Shown piece after piece: positions 8,673 through 16,993 of a stretch of DNA of 64,000 bases. Below the pieces are notes generated by a model that searched no databases, was not told the DNA's origin, and saw nothing but the letters and a program-made list of their open reading frames with translations. Location of the stretch: the NCBI RefSeq assembly GCF_023701525.1, contig NZ_JAMQAW010000040.1, positions 1-64,000 on the forward strand, written 5' to 3'. This DNA comes from Streptomyces albipurpureus. Lineage in GTDB: Bacteria > Actinomycetota > Actinomycetes > Streptomycetales > Streptomycetaceae. Each line of letters begins with the position of its first letter. Position 1 is the stretch's first letter. Both the position numbers and the translations under genes were made by a program.

Positions 8673-10103
8673 ATGCCGGTTCCGCACCCCACCGAGGTCA
8701 CGGCCGAAGAGCGTGGCGAGCAGATTCTCGCCGTCTTCGAGACCGCCTTCGGTGACCTCCTGGCCGCCGACCCGGCCGCCTTCCGGGTCAAGTTCCGCAA
8801 GATGGCGTCCTCGGCGTTCGCCTTCTACCGGGGTACGGCCTGCCTGTTCTACCGCGACCTGGAGCGGGAGCACACCGAGCAGGATGGCAGAGCGTCCGAG
8901 CCGGACGCGTCGAACGGATCGGACGGATCGTACGAGTCGAACGGGTCACTCCGAAGGCACCCCTACCTGGACGAGCGCACCAGTCGGGTATGGATTCACG
9001 GTGATCTCCACGCGGAGAATTTCGGCACCTATATGGACTCCAGCGGCCGGCTCGTCTTCAACGTCAATGACTTCGACGAGGCCTACATCGGCTTCTTCAC
9101 CTGGGACCTCAAGCGGCTCGCCGCCTCACTGGCGCTGATCGGGTACACCAAGGCGCTCAGCGACGAGGAGATCAGCTCCCTCGTGCGGATCTGCGCCAAC
9201 GCCTACCGGGAGCGCATCCACGCCCTGGCCGCCGGTGCCAAGGACGACGATGTGCCGCCGTTCACCCTGGACACCGCGGACGGTCCGCTGCTGGACGCCC
9301 TGCGTGATGCCCGCTCGCTCACCCGGTTCTCCCTGCTGGACTCGATGACCGAGATCCGTGACTTCGAGCGCCGCTTCACCTCGGGCGGCGGTTCCATCGA
9401 GCTGGACGCGGCCACCCGGTACAAGGTGCTGGCGGCCTTCGACGGCTATCTGGAGACCCTGCCCGAATCCAGCCTGACCCGTCCCGATTCCTACCGGGTG
9501 AAGGACGTCGTCGGTCGGCGCGGCGTCGGTATCGGTTCCGCGGGCCTGCCCTCGTACAACATCCTGCTGGAGGGCAACAGCGACGCCCTGGAGAACGACG
9601 TCGTGATCTATATGAAGCAGGCCCAGACACCCGCGGTCTCCCGGCACATCGACGACCCGACCGCCCGGGACTACTTCCAGCACGAGGGCCACCGCACGGT
9701 GATCTCCCAGCGAGCGCTCCAGGACCATGCCGACCCCTGGCTGGGCTGGACCGAGCTGGATGGCATAGGCCAGCTGGTCGCCGAGGTCTCCCCGTACGCG
9801 GTGGATCTGGATTGGTCGGACATCGACGATCTGGAGGAGATCGCCGCCGTGGTGGCCGATCTGGGTCGGGCGACGGCCACCATGCACAGCGCCGCCGACG
9901 ATGAGAGCGGACACTCCCTGGTGCCCTTCTCCACCGAGCGGGCCATCGATGCGGCCATCGCGGCCGACGAGGACGGTTTCGCCGAGCTGCTGGTCGATTT
10001 CGCGCACCGCTACGGCGCGCGGGCGCGAAGTGATCACCAGATCTTCGTCGATCTGTTCCGCAATGGGCGCATACCCGGCCTGGCGGGCGACGGCATCCGT
10101 TAA
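8673..10103 (+). CDS. DUF2252 family protein
   Basis: A 476-aa soluble protein of the DUF2252 family, common in actinobacteria. The motif WIHGDLHAENFG (107-118) followed by NVNDFDEA (130-137) mirrors the catalytic and metal-binding loops of aminoglycoside-phosphotransferase-like kinases, so a kinase-like fold is likely; the substrate is unknown. An acidic Ser/Asn/Gly-rich insert at about 68-92 (EQDGRASEPDASNGSDGS) interrupts the N-terminal region and looks unstructured. AGGAGG lies about 8 bp before the ATG. It diverges from dnaE and is followed after 18 bp by a membrane-protein gene, possibly cotranscribed. Confidence 0.88.
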   Translation: MPVPHPTEVTAEERGEQILAVFETAFGDLLAADPAAFRVKFRKMASSAFAFYRGTACLFYRDLEREHTEQDGRASEPDASNGSDGSYESNGSLRRHPYLDERTSRVWIHGDLHAENFGTYMDSSGRLVFNVNDFDEAYIGFFTWDLKRLAASLALIGYTKALSDEEISSLVRICANAYRERIHALAAGAKDDDVPPFTLDTADGPLLDALRDARSLTRFSLLDSMTEIRDFERRFTSGGGSIELDAATRYKVLAAFDGYLETLPESSLTRPDSYRVKDVVGRRGVGIGSAGLPSYNILLEGNSDALENDVVIYMKQAQTPAVSRHIDDPTARDYFQHEGHRTVISQRALQDHADPWLGWTELDGIGQLVAEVSPYAVDLDWSDIDDLEEIAAVVADLGRATATMHSAADDESGHSLVPFSTERAIDAAIAADEDGFAELLVDFAHRYGARARSDHQIFVDLFRNGRIPGLAGDGIR

Positions 10104-10121
10104 GGCTCCTCTCAGGCGGCC

Positions 10122-10826
10122 ATGGCACACTCGCAGACGATGGACGTATCGGGGATGCAGCTCAGAGCGCTGCGGGCGGCGATCTTCACGGCACTGGTCG
10201 TGACGCTGTCCGCTGCCTCCCATGTGCTGCTCTCCCAGTCCCCGCTGCCCTGGACCATGCTCGCCGGTCTCTCGGTGGGCGTCTTCGCCGTCGCCTTCGT
10301 GCTCTCCCGGCGCGAGCGCGGCTTCTGGCGCATCGCGGGCTTGCTGATACCGCTTGAACTCGCCGCTGACACGGTCTTCACCGCAGGACAGGACCTCTGC
10401 TACGGACCGGGAGGCGGTCCGGTCACCGGCTCGCTGCGGACCTTGGGGCTCGATGTGCTGTGCGGGGGCGGCGTGGGCACTCAGCTGCCCGGGGTGGCAG
10501 CCGCCGAACAAGGCACCGTCCCACTGCTCGACACCCCGCATCCCGCCCTTCCCTGGGTGCTGCTCGCCGCCCATGTCTCGGTCGGACTGCTCTCCGCGGC
10601 CTGGCTGTGGCGTGGCGAGGCAGCGCTCTGCGGGCTGATGCGTACGGTGGCGGCGTTCACCTTCCGACCGCTGCTGCTCGCGATCGTGGTGACGGTGCGC
10701 GGGCTCCCGGGACCCCTGCGGCGCATGGTGCGCTCGCTGCCGCGGCACACGGCCTCCCGCACCCTGCTGCTGGTGCACTCCCTGGGCCTGCGCGGTCCGC
10801 CCCGCCCGACCGCGGCCCTCGGCTAG
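10122..10826 (+). CDS. Hypothetical membrane protein
   Basis: A 234-aa protein with about four hydrophobic segments: LRAAIFTALVVTLSAASHVL, TMLAGLSVGVFAVAFVL, LPWVLLAAHVSVGLLSAAW and FRPLLLAIVVTVRGL. A periplasmic-type loop (about residues 90-140) holds two cysteines, DLCYG and DVLCGGG. The C terminus is basic (PLRRMVRSLPRHTASR). It starts 18 bp after the DUF2252 stop. ATG 10122 lacks a clear ribosome-binding site, and ATG 10140 (MDVSGMQL) is an alternative. I do not recognise a functional family; resemblance to actinobacterial integral membrane proteins is only by layout. Confidence 0.75.
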   Translation: MAHSQTMDVSGMQLRALRAAIFTALVVTLSAASHVLLSQSPLPWTMLAGLSVGVFAVAFVLSRRERGFWRIAGLLIPLELAADTVFTAGQDLCYGPGGGPVTGSLRTLGLDVLCGGGVGTQLPGVAAAEQGTVPLLDTPHPALPWVLLAAHVSVGLLSAAWLWRGEAALCGLMRTVAAFTFRPLLLAIVVTVRGLPGPLRRMVRSLPRHTASRTLLLVHSLGLRGPPRPTAALG

Positions 10827-11173
10827 GTCCACTGGACCCCGAGCCTCACGTCCGGCGAATTCGTCAGGCCATGAGCGGTTCCGTACTGCTCCGACCAGGC
10901 CAGCACGGTTCCCTGAGTGAGCGGCGCACGGTAGCCCCTGGTCGGTCTCGATCACGCGGCGGCCGGGGCCGGGGTCCTCATCGCGGTGGAGCTCCCGACA
11001 CCGTCGACAGCCGGTCACGAGCCTTGGACCCCAAGCCGGCCCGATCACCGGCCGCGACGCGCGGGGCCGATCCCCAGGGGCGCCCCCGAGTGCCCCTGGC
11101 CGTCCCTCGCTCTTCCCCACCTTCCCCATAACTTCCGCACCGCTGAGTGCGGCATGACCCGGAGTGATTCACC
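10827..11173. other. Spacer, no gene recognised
   Basis: Between the membrane-protein stop and the thioredoxin-fold gene. Open frames on both strands are low in recognisable sequence. The minus strand reads through with Arg/Gly-rich translation and could be a decayed gene, but nothing supports it. The promoter for the downstream gene should lie in its last 100 bp. Confidence 0.4.
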
Positions 11174-11986
11174 ATGAGCGCACGCAACAGCAAGGCGAAC
11201 AAGGCAGCGGCCCGTGAGCGGCTCCGTTTGGAGCGCGAGGCCCAGGCCAAGAAGGACAGGACCCGTCGGCAGCTGATCGTCATCGGTTCCACGATCGCCG
11301 TTCTCGCCGTCGCCGGCGGTATCAGCTACGGAGTGATCCAGGCCAACAAGCCGGATCACTGGGAGTCGGTGGGCAAGGAGGCGGTCACCGCCCCCAAGAA
11401 CACCGACGGCACAAATGGCACCAATGTCGTCATCGGCAAGCCGACGGCCAAGAAGACCCTGGAGTTCTACGAGGACGCGCGCTGCCCGAAGTGTGCCGAG
11501 TTCGAGCAGGGCGTCGGCGAAACGGTCAAGAAGGACCTCGCCGCGGGCAAGTACAAGGTCAAGTTCGTGGGCGCGACCTTTATCGACAACATGGACCAGG
11601 GCGAGGGCTCCAAGAACGCGCTGAGCGCCATGGGAGCCGCCCTCAATGTGAGTCCGGAGGCATTCTCCGACTACAAGGCCGCGCTGTACTCGAAGAAGTT
11701 CCACCCCACGGAGAGCGAGGACAAGTTCGCCAAGGACTCCTATCTCCTGGAGGTCGCGGACTCCGTCCCGGCGCTGAAGGGGAACACCGAGTTCAAGAAG
11801 AACGTCCAGGACGGGACCTTCGATGCCTGGGCGGTGAAGATGTCGGGCACGTTCGACAAGAGCGGGGTCGAAGGCACTCCGACGCTCAAGATGGATGGCA
11901 AGAAGGTCACCGTGGAGGGCACCGCGAACCCGCCCGTGACCGCCGCCGAATTCAACACGGCAGTCGACAAGGCACTGAAGGGCTAG
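11174..11986 (+). CDS. Membrane-anchored DsbA-like thioredoxin-fold protein
   Basis: 270 aa. A basic cytoplasmic N terminus (about 1-32) and one transmembrane helix (33-55, QLIVIGSTIAVLAVAGGISYG) precede a DsbA/thioredoxin-fold domain outside the membrane. The redox motif CPKC lies at 104-107 in EFYEDARCPKCAEFEQG, and the cis-proline loop is VEGTPTLKMDG near the C terminus. The likely role is formation or isomerisation of disulphides in exported proteins, or delivery of thiols, as in other actinobacterial DSBA-domain proteins. GGAG lies 9-10 bp before the ATG. A strong hairpin follows the stop, so it is probably the last gene of its transcript. Confidence 0.9.
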   Translation: MSARNSKANKAAARERLRLEREAQAKKDRTRRQLIVIGSTIAVLAVAGGISYGVIQANKPDHWESVGKEAVTAPKNTDGTNGTNVVIGKPTAKKTLEFYEDARCPKCAEFEQGVGETVKKDLAAGKYKVKFVGATFIDNMDQGEGSKNALSAMGAALNVSPEAFSDYKAALYSKKFHPTESEDKFAKDSYLLEVADSVPALKGNTEFKKNVQDGTFDAWAVKMSGTFDKSGVEGTPTLKMDGKKVTVEGTANPPVTAAEFNTAVDKALKG

Positions 11987-12026
11987 AGCCACCAGCCCCC
12001 GCTACCAGCGGGAGCCGGACCAACCT

Positions 12027-12098
12027 CTTGGCCGCCGTATCCGTTGCACCGCACCGAGGGCGCTTCGCTCACCCAGCGGTGCGGATACGGCGGCCAAG
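12027..12098 (+). terminator. Long-stem terminator after the DsbA-like gene
   Basis: The arm CTTGGCCGCCGTATCC (from 12027) pairs with GGATACGGCGGCCAAG (to 12098). The stem continues after a 3-nt bulge with GCACCGC/GCGGTGC around a 23-nt loop. It lies 41 bp after the stop codon at 11986. Confidence 0.8.
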
Positions 12099-12192
12099 GT
12101 CGCTGACAGCACGTCACTCCCCCTGGGCGATCACCTCACCGGGGGCCGATTTCAGGACGGACTATGGCGGGAATCCCTACACCCCCACTGGA

Positions 12193-12206
12193 CTACTGAT
12201 CAGTAG
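12193..12206. promoter_or_regulatory. Perfect 14-bp palindrome at the phoD promoter
   Basis: CTACTGATCAGTAG is a perfect palindrome. It overlaps a TANNNT hexamer (TAGGCT, 12204-12209) that stands 8 nt before the GTG start of the phosphatase gene. The position suits a repressor or activator operator on a leaderless promoter. The factor is unknown; it does not resemble the Streptomyces PHO box direct repeats that I know. Confidence 0.45.
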
Positions 12207-12217
12207 GCTGATCGGCC

Positions 12218-13927
12218 GTGACCAGTCGAGCCCATTCCTCCCCGCCAGCCCCTTCCGCAACCTCTGGGCCCCCGTTAGCCACGGCGGCCCCAGCTCCCAC
12301 TCGACGTACTCTCGTCAAGGCCGCAGCCGTCGGCGCTGTTGCCGCGGTGCCCGCGTCGGCCCTTGTCGCCACGGTCGCAACCCCGGCCCATGCCGCGCGG
12401 CTCCCGACGTTTGCGCATGGTGTCGCCTCGGGGGATCCGCTGCCCGATGGCGTACTGCTGTGGACCCGTGTCACCCCCAGCCCGGATGCCATCCCCGGGT
12501 CGGGCAGGGGCGCCGACACCGCTGTCGGCTGGGACGTGGCGGAGGACGCCGGTTTCACCAGGATCGTCACCCAAGGGACGGTGACGACGACCGCGGAGGG
12601 CGATCACACCGTCAAGGTGGATGTCCGAGGCCTCCGGCCGGCGACCACGTACCACTACCGCTTCGTGGCGGGCGGCGCGGTGTCCGCGACCGGTCGCACC
12701 CGCACCGCCCCGGCCGCCGACGCGACGGCCACGGGCATCCGCTTCGGACTGGTCTCCTGCGCCAACTGGGAGTCCGGCTACTTCGCCGCGTACCGGCATC
12801 TGGCCGCCCGAAGCGATCTGGACGCGGTTCTCCATCTCGGCGACTACCTCTACGAGTACGCCACCGGAAGCTATCCGCCCCCGGAGGATTCCGTACGGCA
12901 GCACTCCCCCGCCCACGAGATCATCACCCTCGCCGACTACCGGCTGCGGCACGCCACCCACAAGACGGACCCCGATCTCCAGGCGCTCCACGCGGCCCAT
13001 CCCATGATCGCGATCTGGGACGACCATGAGATCGCCGACGACGCCTGGTCCGGTGGGGCGGAGAACCACACCCCTGGTACCGAAGGCGACTACGCCACCC
13101 GGGTGGCGGCCGCCCGGCGGGCGTACTTCGAGTGGATGCCCGTACGGACCTCCACCGAGGGCACGGTCTACCGACGGTTGCGGTTCGGCAGACTCGCCGA
13201 GTTGCATCTGCTGGATCTGCGGAGCTTCCGCTCCCAGCCCGTGCGGGCCGGCAACGGAGGCGTCGACGACCCCGACCGGACCATCACCGGACGGGCCCAG
13301 CTGGATTGGCTGAAGGCGGGACTCGCCGGATCGGACGCGTCCTGGCAGCTGGTGGGAACCTCGGTGATGATCTCCCCGGTCGCCTTCGGGGCGCTCCCCG
13401 CCCACCTTCTGGCGCCGCTGGCGGAGTTGCTGGGGCTGCCCGAGGAAGGCCTGGCGATCAACCCCGACCAGTGGGACGGCTACACCGACGACCGCCGCGA
13501 GTTGCTGTCCCATCTCACCGCGCGGGGCATCGACAACACCGTCTTCCTCACCGGTGACATCCACATGGCCTGGGCCAACGAGGTGCCCATCACAGCGGCC
13601 ACCTATCCGCTCTCCGGCTCGGCCGCGACCGAGTTCGTGGTGACATCGGTGACGTCGGACAACTTCGACGATCTCCTCAAGGTCGCCCCCGGCACCCTGT
13701 CCCGGGTCGCCGCCACGGCCGTGCAAGGCGCCAACCGCCATGTGAAGTGGGTGGACATGGACAGCCACGGCTACGGCGTACTCGATGTCACCCCCGAGCG
13801 CTCCCAGATGGACTACTACGCGCTCTCAGACCGCAAGCGGCCGGACGCCACCGCCAACTGGATACGTTCCTACCGAACGCTCAGCGGTACGCAGAAGGTG
13901 GAGCGGGTCAACCAACCGGTGCGCTGA
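12218..13927 (+). CDS. phoD: Tat-exported PhoD-type alkaline phosphatase
   Basis: 569 aa. The twin-arginine signal RRTLVKAA starts at residue 29, followed by a hydrophobic stretch and a likely cleavage site after AHA (about 57-59). The PhoD N-terminal fibronectin-like domain (FAHGVASGDPLPDGVLLWTRV) precedes the metallophosphatase domain. Visible metal-ligand motifs are LVSCANW, HLGDYLYEY, WDDHEIADDAW and LTGDIHMAW. It hydrolyses phosphomonoesters or diesters outside the cell, using Ca/Fe centres in studied PhoD enzymes. The GTG start has no Shine-Dalgarno; a TAGGCT -10-like hexamer 8 nt upstream suggests a leaderless mRNA. The N terminus before the RR motif is unusually long, so an internal start is possible. 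Confidence 0.93.
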   Translation: MTSRAHSSPPAPSATSGPPLATAAPAPTRRTLVKAAAVGAVAAVPASALVATVATPAHAARLPTFAHGVASGDPLPDGVLLWTRVTPSPDAIPGSGRGADTAVGWDVAEDAGFTRIVTQGTVTTTAEGDHTVKVDVRGLRPATTYHYRFVAGGAVSATGRTRTAPAADATATGIRFGLVSCANWESGYFAAYRHLAARSDLDAVLHLGDYLYEYATGSYPPPEDSVRQHSPAHEIITLADYRLRHATHKTDPDLQALHAAHPMIAIWDDHEIADDAWSGGAENHTPGTEGDYATRVAAARRAYFEWMPVRTSTEGTVYRRLRFGRLAELHLLDLRSFRSQPVRAGNGGVDDPDRTITGRAQLDWLKAGLAGSDASWQLVGTSVMISPVAFGALPAHLLAPLAELLGLPEEGLAINPDQWDGYTDDRRELLSHLTARGIDNTVFLTGDIHMAWANEVPITAATYPLSGSAATEFVVTSVTSDNFDDLLKVAPGTLSRVAATAVQGANRHVKWVDMDSHGYGVLDVTPERSQMDYYALSDRKRPDATANWIRSYRTLSGTQKVERVNQPVR

Positions 13928-13973
13928 ACCCAGCCCCGGTGATCAGCGCGAACAGCGGCGGCCAGAGCGCTTC

Positions 13974-14012
13974 CGTACCGCGTGCAGTGGGCGGGTGGCT
14001 GCACGCGGTACG
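13974..14012. terminator. Terminator between convergent genes
   Basis: A perfect 14-bp inverted repeat (CGTACCGCGTGCAG, 13974-13987, with its complement 13999-14012) around an 11-nt loop. It sits between phoD (plus) and the hydrolase gene (minus) and can serve both. Confidence 0.8.
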
Positions 14013-14099
14013 AAGGGTTGGACGGTCGGCGCGGCCAAGGGAGGCCATCGCGATCCAGGGCGGATCAGCCCTGGGGAGGCGAGCACCCCGGAGACAGGC

Positions 14100-14678
14100 T
14101 CAGTTCCCCTTCAGCGTGGCGAGAAAGCCCAGTGCCACACGCCAGGTCTGCTCAGCGGCCCTCTCGTCATAGTCCGGAAGATCCGGATCGGTATAGAGAT
14201 GCCCGGCGCCCGGATAGCTGTAGACCTCCACATCCGCTCCCGTACGCCCCATCCCCAAATACCAGGCGGTCAACCAGTCATGGGGCTCAAAGGCATCAGG
14301 GTCCGCGATGTGGAGCTGTACAGGCAGGTCATCCACCGCCGCGTTGGGGGCGATGTCGGAGGTGCCGTGGAGCAGCAGCAGTCCGCGTGCCTTCTCGTCC
14401 CCGAGCGCCAGATTCTGCGCGATGGAGGCACCGAGCGAGAACCCCGCGTACACCAGTCCGCGATCCGAGTGGGGCACAGCGGCGAGAACCGCCCGCTTGA
14501 GAAGTTCGTCCTTGCCGATCCGGTCCTTGAAGACCATGCCCTCCTCGACCGTGTCAAAGGTCTCCCCGTCGTAGAGGTCGGGCGTCCACACCCGGTGACC
14601 GGCGGCTTCGAGGCGCTCGGCTGCCATCCGCACGGCAGGTCTCAGACCGTAGGCGGAATGGAAAAGCATGATGTCCAT
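14100..14678 (-). CDS. Dienelactone hydrolase family protein
   Basis: A 192-aa alpha/beta hydrolase of the dienelactone hydrolase family. The nucleophile elbow is GFSLGAS, with Ser where carboxymethylenebutenolidases have Cys. The acidic motif is LYDGETFDT, with Glu/Asp near residue 40, and the catalytic His is in YPGAGHLYTD. It is slightly short for the family but complete. The substrate is not predictable; ester or lactone hydrolysis is likely. ATG 14678 has no Shine-Dalgarno, but TAACCT lies 6 nt upstream on this strand, the signature of a leaderless transcript. It diverges from the MscS gene across only 23 bp. Confidence 0.9.
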   Translation of the reverse strand: MDIMLFHSAYGLRPAVRMAAERLEAAGHRVWTPDLYDGETFDTVEEGMVFKDRIGKDELLKRAVLAAVPHSDRGLVYAGFSLGASIAQNLALGDEKARGLLLLHGTSDIAPNAAVDDLPVQLHIADPDAFEPHDWLTAWYLGMGRTGADVEVYSYPGAGHLYTDPDLPDYDERAAEQTWRVALGFLATLKGN

Positions 14679-14701
14679 GGAGTCAGGTTACGTTCGAAGA
14701 C
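14679..14701. promoter_or_regulatory. Overlapping divergent leaderless promoters
   Basis: This 23-bp spacer separates two divergent start codons. On the plus strand TACGTT (14689-14694) lies 7 nt before ATG 14702. On the minus strand TAACCT (14690-14685) lies 6 nt before ATG 14678. The two -10 elements share 2 bp, so RNA polymerase could not occupy both at once. The -35 regions would lie inside the opposite genes and show no good consensus. Confidence 0.5.
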
Positions 14702-15841
14702 ATGGAGAACGTGCTGCGTCCATTGATCGTCCTCGGCGGTACGGCCGTGCTCACGGTGCTCGTGGGCTGGCTGGCCGACCTGCTGCTCCGTCGTGTCGAC
14801 GCCCGGCATCCGGAGACTCCCCTGTGGGGTCTGCTGCGGCAGTGCCGGATCCCCCTCCAGGTCGTGCTCGCCACGGCCCTGTTGCGGGGGAACTACCGCC
14901 AGGCAGAGATCGAGACCATCCGAAACCACTACGCGGGCATCGGGCAGATGCTGACCCTGGTGCTGATTGGAGCGTCCGCCTGGCTCGTGGTGAAGATCGC
15001 CACGGCCATCGTCGAATCCACCTACAGCCGCTACGCCGCGGCAACCCGCGATCCCGCCAGGGTCCGCCGGGTACGCACCCAGGTCACCCTGATCCAGCGG
15101 GTGGTCATCGCCGTGGTCGGCGTGGTCGCGGTCGCCGCGATGCTGCTGACCTTCCCCGCCATGAAGACCGTGGGAACCTCCGTGCTGGCCTCGGCCGGCC
15201 TCATCGGCATCGTCGCGGGTGTCGCCGCCCAGTCGACACTGGGCAACCTCTTCGCAGGCTTCCAGATCGCCTTCGGCGACATGGTCCGTATCGGTGACAC
15301 CGTGGTGGTGGACGGCGAGTGGGGAACCGTGGAGGAGATCACCCTCACCTTCCTCGCCGTACGCACCTGGGACGAGCGCCGGATCACCATGCCCGTGTCG
15401 TACTTCACCAGCAAGCCCTTTGAGAACTGGTCGCGCGGCGGGGTGCAGATGACCGGTACGGTCTACTTCCATCTGGACCACTCGGCTCCCGTGGTGCGGA
15501 TGCGTGAGCAGCTGCACCAGATCATCAAGGACCACTCGGCGTGGGACCGGCGCGACTGGTCGCTCGCCGTCACCGACACCACTCCGACGACCATTGAGGT
15601 ACGGGCGGTGGTCACGGCCAAGGACGCCGACGACATCTGGACCATTCGATGCGCGGTACGCGAACAGCTGATCGCTTGGCTTCATGAGCACCACCCGTAC
15701 GCCCTCCCCAAGGTGGCTACCGCTCCGGCCGCGCAGCTGGGCAGGGCCCAGCCGACCGCCGTCGCGGCGCTGGGGCACCGGCCCGGGCCGAAGGAGAACC
15801 ACGCGCCGGACGATGAGCCCGCCCGGACGGGCCGCGGCTGA
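14702..15841 (+). CDS. MscS-type mechanosensitive channel
   Basis: 379 aa. About four hydrophobic helices precede the MscS core. The pore-lining region reads SAGLIGIVAGVAAQSTLGNLFAGFQIAF, the classic Ala/Gly-rich TM3, followed by the beta domain DMVRIGDTVVVDGEWGTVEEITL and the conserved DERRITMPVSYFTSKPFENWS. The C-terminal alpha/beta domain extends to about residue 330, with a Pro/Ala-rich tail after that. It should release solutes under hypo-osmotic shock, opened by membrane tension. ATG 14702 has a TACGTT hexamer 7 nt upstream and no Shine-Dalgarno. It converges with the SDR gene. Confidence 0.93.
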   Translation: MENVLRPLIVLGGTAVLTVLVGWLADLLLRRVDARHPETPLWGLLRQCRIPLQVVLATALLRGNYRQAEIETIRNHYAGIGQMLTLVLIGASAWLVVKIATAIVESTYSRYAAATRDPARVRRVRTQVTLIQRVVIAVVGVVAVAAMLLTFPAMKTVGTSVLASAGLIGIVAGVAAQSTLGNLFAGFQIAFGDMVRIGDTVVVDGEWGTVEEITLTFLAVRTWDERRITMPVSYFTSKPFENWSRGGVQMTGTVYFHLDHSAPVVRMREQLHQIIKDHSAWDRRDWSLAVTDTTPTTIEVRAVVTAKDADDIWTIRCAVREQLIAWLHEHHPYALPKVATAPAAQLGRAQPTAVAALGHRPGPKENHAPDDEPARTGRG

Positions 15842-15910
15842 GCCACGAGCCGATGGTCGTCCCCCGGCCGCCGCGTCCGTCGGCTGGGCCCAAGGAGAAC
15901 CGCGCCACCT

Positions 15911-16657
15911 TCAGTGGCCGCGCTCCGCACCGCCGTTGACCTGGATGATCTGCGCGGTGATGTGGCCGGCCCCGGACGAGGCGAGCCAGTGGAGGGTCCC
16001 TGCGACATCACCGGGATGACCGAGGCGACCGGTATCGGTCTCGGCGGCCAGGGCCTCCCTGCGCTCCCGCGGAAGCGGGTCGGCGAAGAAGTCGGTCTCC
16101 TCGACAAGGCCCGGGGCGACGACGTTCACCGTGATGCCCCGGGGACCAAGAGCGCGGGCTAGTTGGAAGGCGTACGGATGCAGTGCCGCCTTGGACGCCC
16201 CGTAGGCCGCTGACCCCGATCCCCGGTATGCGGCGATCGAGCTCAGAAAGAGGACGCGACCGCCCGGAGTGGCCAGATGCCCCTTCAGCGCCTCGGTGAG
16301 TAGAGCCGCGGTGAGGGTGTTGAGTTGGAAGTTCACCGTCCAGTCGTGGGCCACCGCCGCGAGCGGGTCATCGCTCTCGATCCGGTCCTCACGCCCGCCG
16401 TTGCCGCCCGCGCCATGCACCAGCACATCGACTGCCCCGTACTCACGCTCAAGGAAGGCGGCGGCGCTCCGTACCTGGGTGGGGTCCCTGAGGTCGGCTG
16501 CGAAGTGGCGTGCGGACGGCAGCCGTTCGGCCGCACGGGCCAGGACGTCCTCGCGTCGGCCGATGAGGACGACCTGATCCCCGTCAGCGGCGAACGTCTC
16601 CGCTGTCGCGAATCCGATTCCGGTACCCCCACCACTGATCACCACGGTCCGAGCCAT
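15911..16657 (-). CDS. SDR family oxidoreductase
   Basis: A 248-aa classical short-chain dehydrogenase/reductase. The dinucleotide-binding motif is GGGTGIG (residues 9-15), the NNAG-like motif is HGAGGNGG, the catalytic Ser is in LFLSSIAAY, and YGASK supplies the Tyr and Lys. The C terminus VNGGAERGH is normal for the family. The cofactor is probably NAD(P)H, with RR in GRREDVLAR favouring NADP; that is inference. The substrate is unknown. It is monocistronic by context, with a 336-bp spacer upstream and a convergent channel gene downstream. Confidence 0.92.
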   Translation of the reverse strand: MARTVVISGGGTGIGFATAETFAADGDQVVLIGRREDVLARAAERLPSARHFAADLRDPTQVRSAAAFLEREYGAVDVLVHGAGGNGGREDRIESDDPLAAVAHDWTVNFQLNTLTAALLTEALKGHLATPGGRVLFLSSIAAYRGSGSAAYGASKAALHPYAFQLARALGPRGITVNVVAPGLVEETDFFADPLPRERREALAAETDTGRLGHPGDVAGTLHWLASSGAGHITAQIIQVNGGAERGH

Positions 16658-16993
16658 GTCCGGAGCCTAAGGGCTGTCCGGTGATCCGGAGCGGGTTGGC
16701 GCGCGGCTTCGGACGCGGTGCGTCGCCGGCCGAAGCACATCCCCACATCAGATGTACTCGGGCGGTACGCGTAGCACCGCACGGGGATACCGCCCCGGGC
16801 GCGGCCAGGCGCGCGGGGCTTGCCAGCTGTCGTCGTGCCCCGTCAGAGCCGGGCGAACGGCGCTGGGATGCGTCGACCGCAGGCAGGAAAGGCGGAAGGC
16901 CGGGAGAGATGTCTCCGGGAGGTCCCGCGGCGGGGAACCCGAGCGTTGCGGGGAGCCGTCCGCACCGCGCTGGGACCAGCGTGGGCCGGGCGG
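16658..16993. other. Spacer, no gene recognised
   Basis: 336 bp between the SDR start and the antiporter stop. It contains the SDR promoter but no recognisable -10/-35 pair, no coding pattern with family resemblance and no strong hairpin. Confidence 0.4.

Noticed and set aside
9126..11129. 667-codon minus-strand frame
   Set aside because: It is antisense to the DUF2252 and membrane-protein genes, with Gly/Arg/Gln-rich meaningless translation.
12275..13768. 497-codon minus-strand frame
   Set aside because: Shadow of phoD; the plus-strand protein has clear Tat and metallophosphatase motifs.
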